DNA from: Corythucha ciliata
Taxonomy: Eukaryota; Arthropoda; Insecta; Hemiptera; Tingidae
Assembly: GCA_038030265.1 (NCBI GenBank)
Contig: CM075942.1
Location: 42,126,751-42,190,750, forward strand
DNA length: 64,000 bases
Reading direction: 5' to 3'
In this document: one piece after another, positions 61,851 through 64,000 of the stretch
Numbering within the stretch: the stretch's first letter is position 1
How the letters are laid out: each line of letters starts with the position of its first letter
Position numbers and translations under genes: made by a program
The notes under the pieces: generated by a model
Told to the model about the DNA's origin: nothing
The model's input: the letters and a program-made list of their open reading frames with translations, nothing else
Databases searched by the model: none

Positions 61851-62990
61851 CATTTTTAGCCGCGAATCAGCGCTTTTTCCACACCTTATTCCCAGATTAG
61901 CGCTTTGTCTCAGTTTAAAGCTGCTACTTTTTCTTAAATTTGAGCGTGAATTGGATATTTTACTCCATTTCAGTAGCGAAATAGCGAATTAGCGTTTTCT
62001 TCATATTAGCTGCGAATTAGAGGGTTTTGTTTCACTCTTAGTCACGAATTAGCACTTTTCCATTATTTTAGCTCTAAAATAGCATTCACCAGCAGAGGGC
62101 CGCGAATTGGCATTCTCTCACTTTTCACTGCTAATTAGCGTTTTTCTCCATTATGACGGTGAATTAACGTATTTTTCTCAATTTTACCTGGATATTTGGG
62201 TATTTTATTATTTTAGCCGCAAATTAGCGTTTTGATTTCAAACTCTCATAGTCATGAATTAGAGTTTCTCTCAACTCTAGACACGAACTAGCGATTTTTC
62301 TCAATTTTTCGCGCGAATGTGCGATTTTTCCTAATATTTACCGCGAATTAGCGGCTTTTTCGACTCTTGGCTATTAGTTTAGCGCCTTTCTAAATTTTAT
62401 TCAAGATGATTTCTTCATCAAAGAGCCGCGAATTGGCGTTTACTTAATTTTGGTCACGAATTAGCGTTTTTCTCTCAGAATCGGCCCTTTTTATGAATTT
62501 TACCCGCGAACTAGCGCTTTTCTCAATTTTAACCGTAAATTAGCGCTTTTTCTACATTTTATTCACGAATTTAAGCACTGTTCCTCAATATCATCCTCAA
62601 ATTATATTGATTTTTGTACATTTTTAATCGCGAATTTTTCATCCTTTTGTCTCAATTCGAGCCGTAGGGTTTTTTCTAATTTTAGTCTGTAATTAGCGGT
62701 TTTTCCCAATTTCAGCCGTGAATTAGTGGTAATCCAACGGGGCTTTACGTCCAACTACCATCAGGTGTCGTGGACGAGAGCAAAAGCACACTCTTCACTT
62801 ATTTAAACGTGAGAGACCATTTTTCGTTCAAATAATCCAGCCTGTAGTGGGAATCGAACCCAAACCCATGCAGCAGACGATAACTGGACATGAGAGTCGA
62901 CGCCCTAACGACCTCGGCCACTCTGCTGGACCCGTGAATTAGTGTTTTCCCAAGTATATTCCGCGAATCAGCTCTTTTGACAGATGTGAG
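61850..62990. repeat. Degenerate ~40-bp minisatellite (GCGAATTAGCGTTTTTCTC type)
   Basis: About twenty imperfect copies of a unit like CGCGAATTAGCGTTTTTCTC plus AATTTTAGC follow each other at irregular 35-50-bp spacing. A SINE interrupts the array at about 62731-62930. Similar but more diverged motifs occur at 13.46-13.83 kb and 63.65-63.85 kb. Confidence 0.75.
62731..62930 (-). mobile_element. tRNA-derived SINE
   Basis: The minus strand starts GGTCCAGCAGAGTGGCCGAG. It contains an A box (TGGCCGAGGTCG, 62920-62909) and a B box (GGTTCGATTCC, 62860-62850) spaced as in a class II tRNA (Ser/Leu type). A ~110-bp unrelated body follows and ends TTGGATTACC. CCGTGAATTAGTG borders both sides and may be a target duplication, although the surrounding minisatellite contains similar words. 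It is too degenerate and long to be a working tRNA gene. Confidence 0.75.
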
Positions 62991-64000
62991 CTAGTAAACG
63001 CCATAATGTGCTGTTCTTGACCAAGTCCGCGTCTAGAATTGGCCTAGGTAAATCGCTAACTCGCAAATATAAATGAGAAAACGCACTAATTACCGTTAAA
63101 AAATTGATAAACAAACACTTGATCACGTTCGCGATCACGATTCAGCAAAAAAATTGATGAGCATCTTTCAACGCTCTTTCCTCCAGGTATGATGGACTGA
63201 AATTCATTGAAAGGAGCCAAATCCCCGTCCAACCGGTTACCAAGACTCCTTTCCACGTACTTTCAACCGTGAACGTAAAACCTAAAAATCCTAATTTTCC
63301 CATCTTCGAGCAATTTGGGGGGGGGGGGGTCCACCGTTAAATACTCGCCAATACCTCGGTACGCTACTGAACGGATCTGCTGATGGCGCGCAGGGAGCAA
63401 ACCCTGAAAAGTTTAGTAATTTATGGAGGTAACCACACGAAATTCATGGTTCCTAAAAGATCTTGATTCACGTAATTTGGGGTTAGAAAGAGCTAAATCT
63501 CGCACAATTTTGCACTTGCAATGCAACCCTATAACTTCAATTTAGTGGCATTTTTTTGTCACCTCCCCCCTTCCAACTGTAATTTCACAGAAAATTTCAC
63601 ATTTATCGATCCGAACTCGCAATTTCACTGCCAGTGAATATTCAAAACCGGAAGTTTGCGGATGTTGCTCCCGTGGAAAATGCAATTTCGCGTTTAATTA
63701 TCCTCCGAAATATTCAATTTTGTGGGTTTTTAGTGCTAAGCTTGAAACTCACAATTTCGCGGCTGATTATTCACCGAAACTTTCAACATCGTTGTCTACG
63801 AGTATGTAGCCCTGAAACTTCAAATTTATTTTCTATTATGTATGTATCCCACGAAACTTGTAATTCATGGCTGCGCCCCTCCCCCATGGCGTTGAGTGGT
63901 TTTGTCACGGGAAAGGGCCTTCGAAAACGTTGCCTGATGCATTAATGTGAACGATGAACGAAATGAATGAAATGTTTTGTCCCCAGCTTCTTAGGGGCGA
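62991..64000. other. Right edge: no gene seen
   Basis: It contains a G13 tract near 63318 and diverged AATTTCGCG-type repeats around 63650-63850. No coding region was recognised. Confidence 0.4.

Noticed and set aside
1..64000. CRISPR arrays, rRNA genes, bacterial operons
   Set aside because: No regularly spaced identical repeats with unique spacers, no rRNA-like segments and no compact polycistronic layout were seen.

Overview
The window looks like nuclear DNA from an arthropod, most likely an insect. The basis is AT-rich DNA, short GT-AG introns, insect-type Ig/FN3 muscle-protein exons and a mixture of Tc1/mariner-like, PIF/Harbinger, non-LTR and SINE elements. A hemipteran is plausible, but nothing here proves the order. 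No bacterial-style operons, CRISPR arrays or rRNA genes are visible.

Two protein-coding genes lie head to tail on the minus strand. The upstream gene (47,288 to about 15,855; its 5' end is not found here) encodes a giant titin-superfamily protein. It has six Ig domains on small exons (47.3-43.3 kb) and an acidic linker exon (38.0 kb). A single coding exon of about 20 kb (37,691-17,700) follows, then three more Ig domains (17.4-15.9 kb). The giant exon encodes roughly 6,660 residues, mostly an array of about 40 degenerate helical repeats of ~105 residues. One base appears to be missing near 31,287, which splits the exon into two open frames. The exons assembled here give about 7,800 residues.

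The downstream gene (9,892-3,136) has a complete-looking 11-exon model of 1,130 codons plus stop. It has an N-myristoylation-type start, FN3-Ig-Ig-FN3, a basic proline-rich linker, and a C-terminal double hydrophobic segment like a membrane hairpin. Together the two genes look like a locus for giant cytoskeletal or sarcomeric proteins, one of them membrane-tethered. That role is inferred from domain architecture only, and orthology is not assigned.

The rest is intron and intergenic DNA rich in mobile elements. At the left end (1-2.5 kb) there are a 440-bp MITE and a Tc1/mariner-like transposase remnant. Several small inverted-repeat elements lie in 8.6-15 kb. A 5'-truncated non-LTR retrotransposon with an 11-bp target duplication sits in the intron at 40.3-42.8 kb. 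From 48.7 to 59.3 kb there are three large elements. The first is a 3.8-kb element with long terminal inverted repeats carrying a PIN-like/CXC protein fragment, with an 810-bp element nested in one arm. The second is a 2-kb fold-back palindrome. The third is a near-complete 3.5-kb PIF/Harbinger element with a Myb/SANT gene and a DDE transposase. The right end (61.8-63 kb) is a degenerate ~40-bp minisatellite containing a tRNA-derived SINE.
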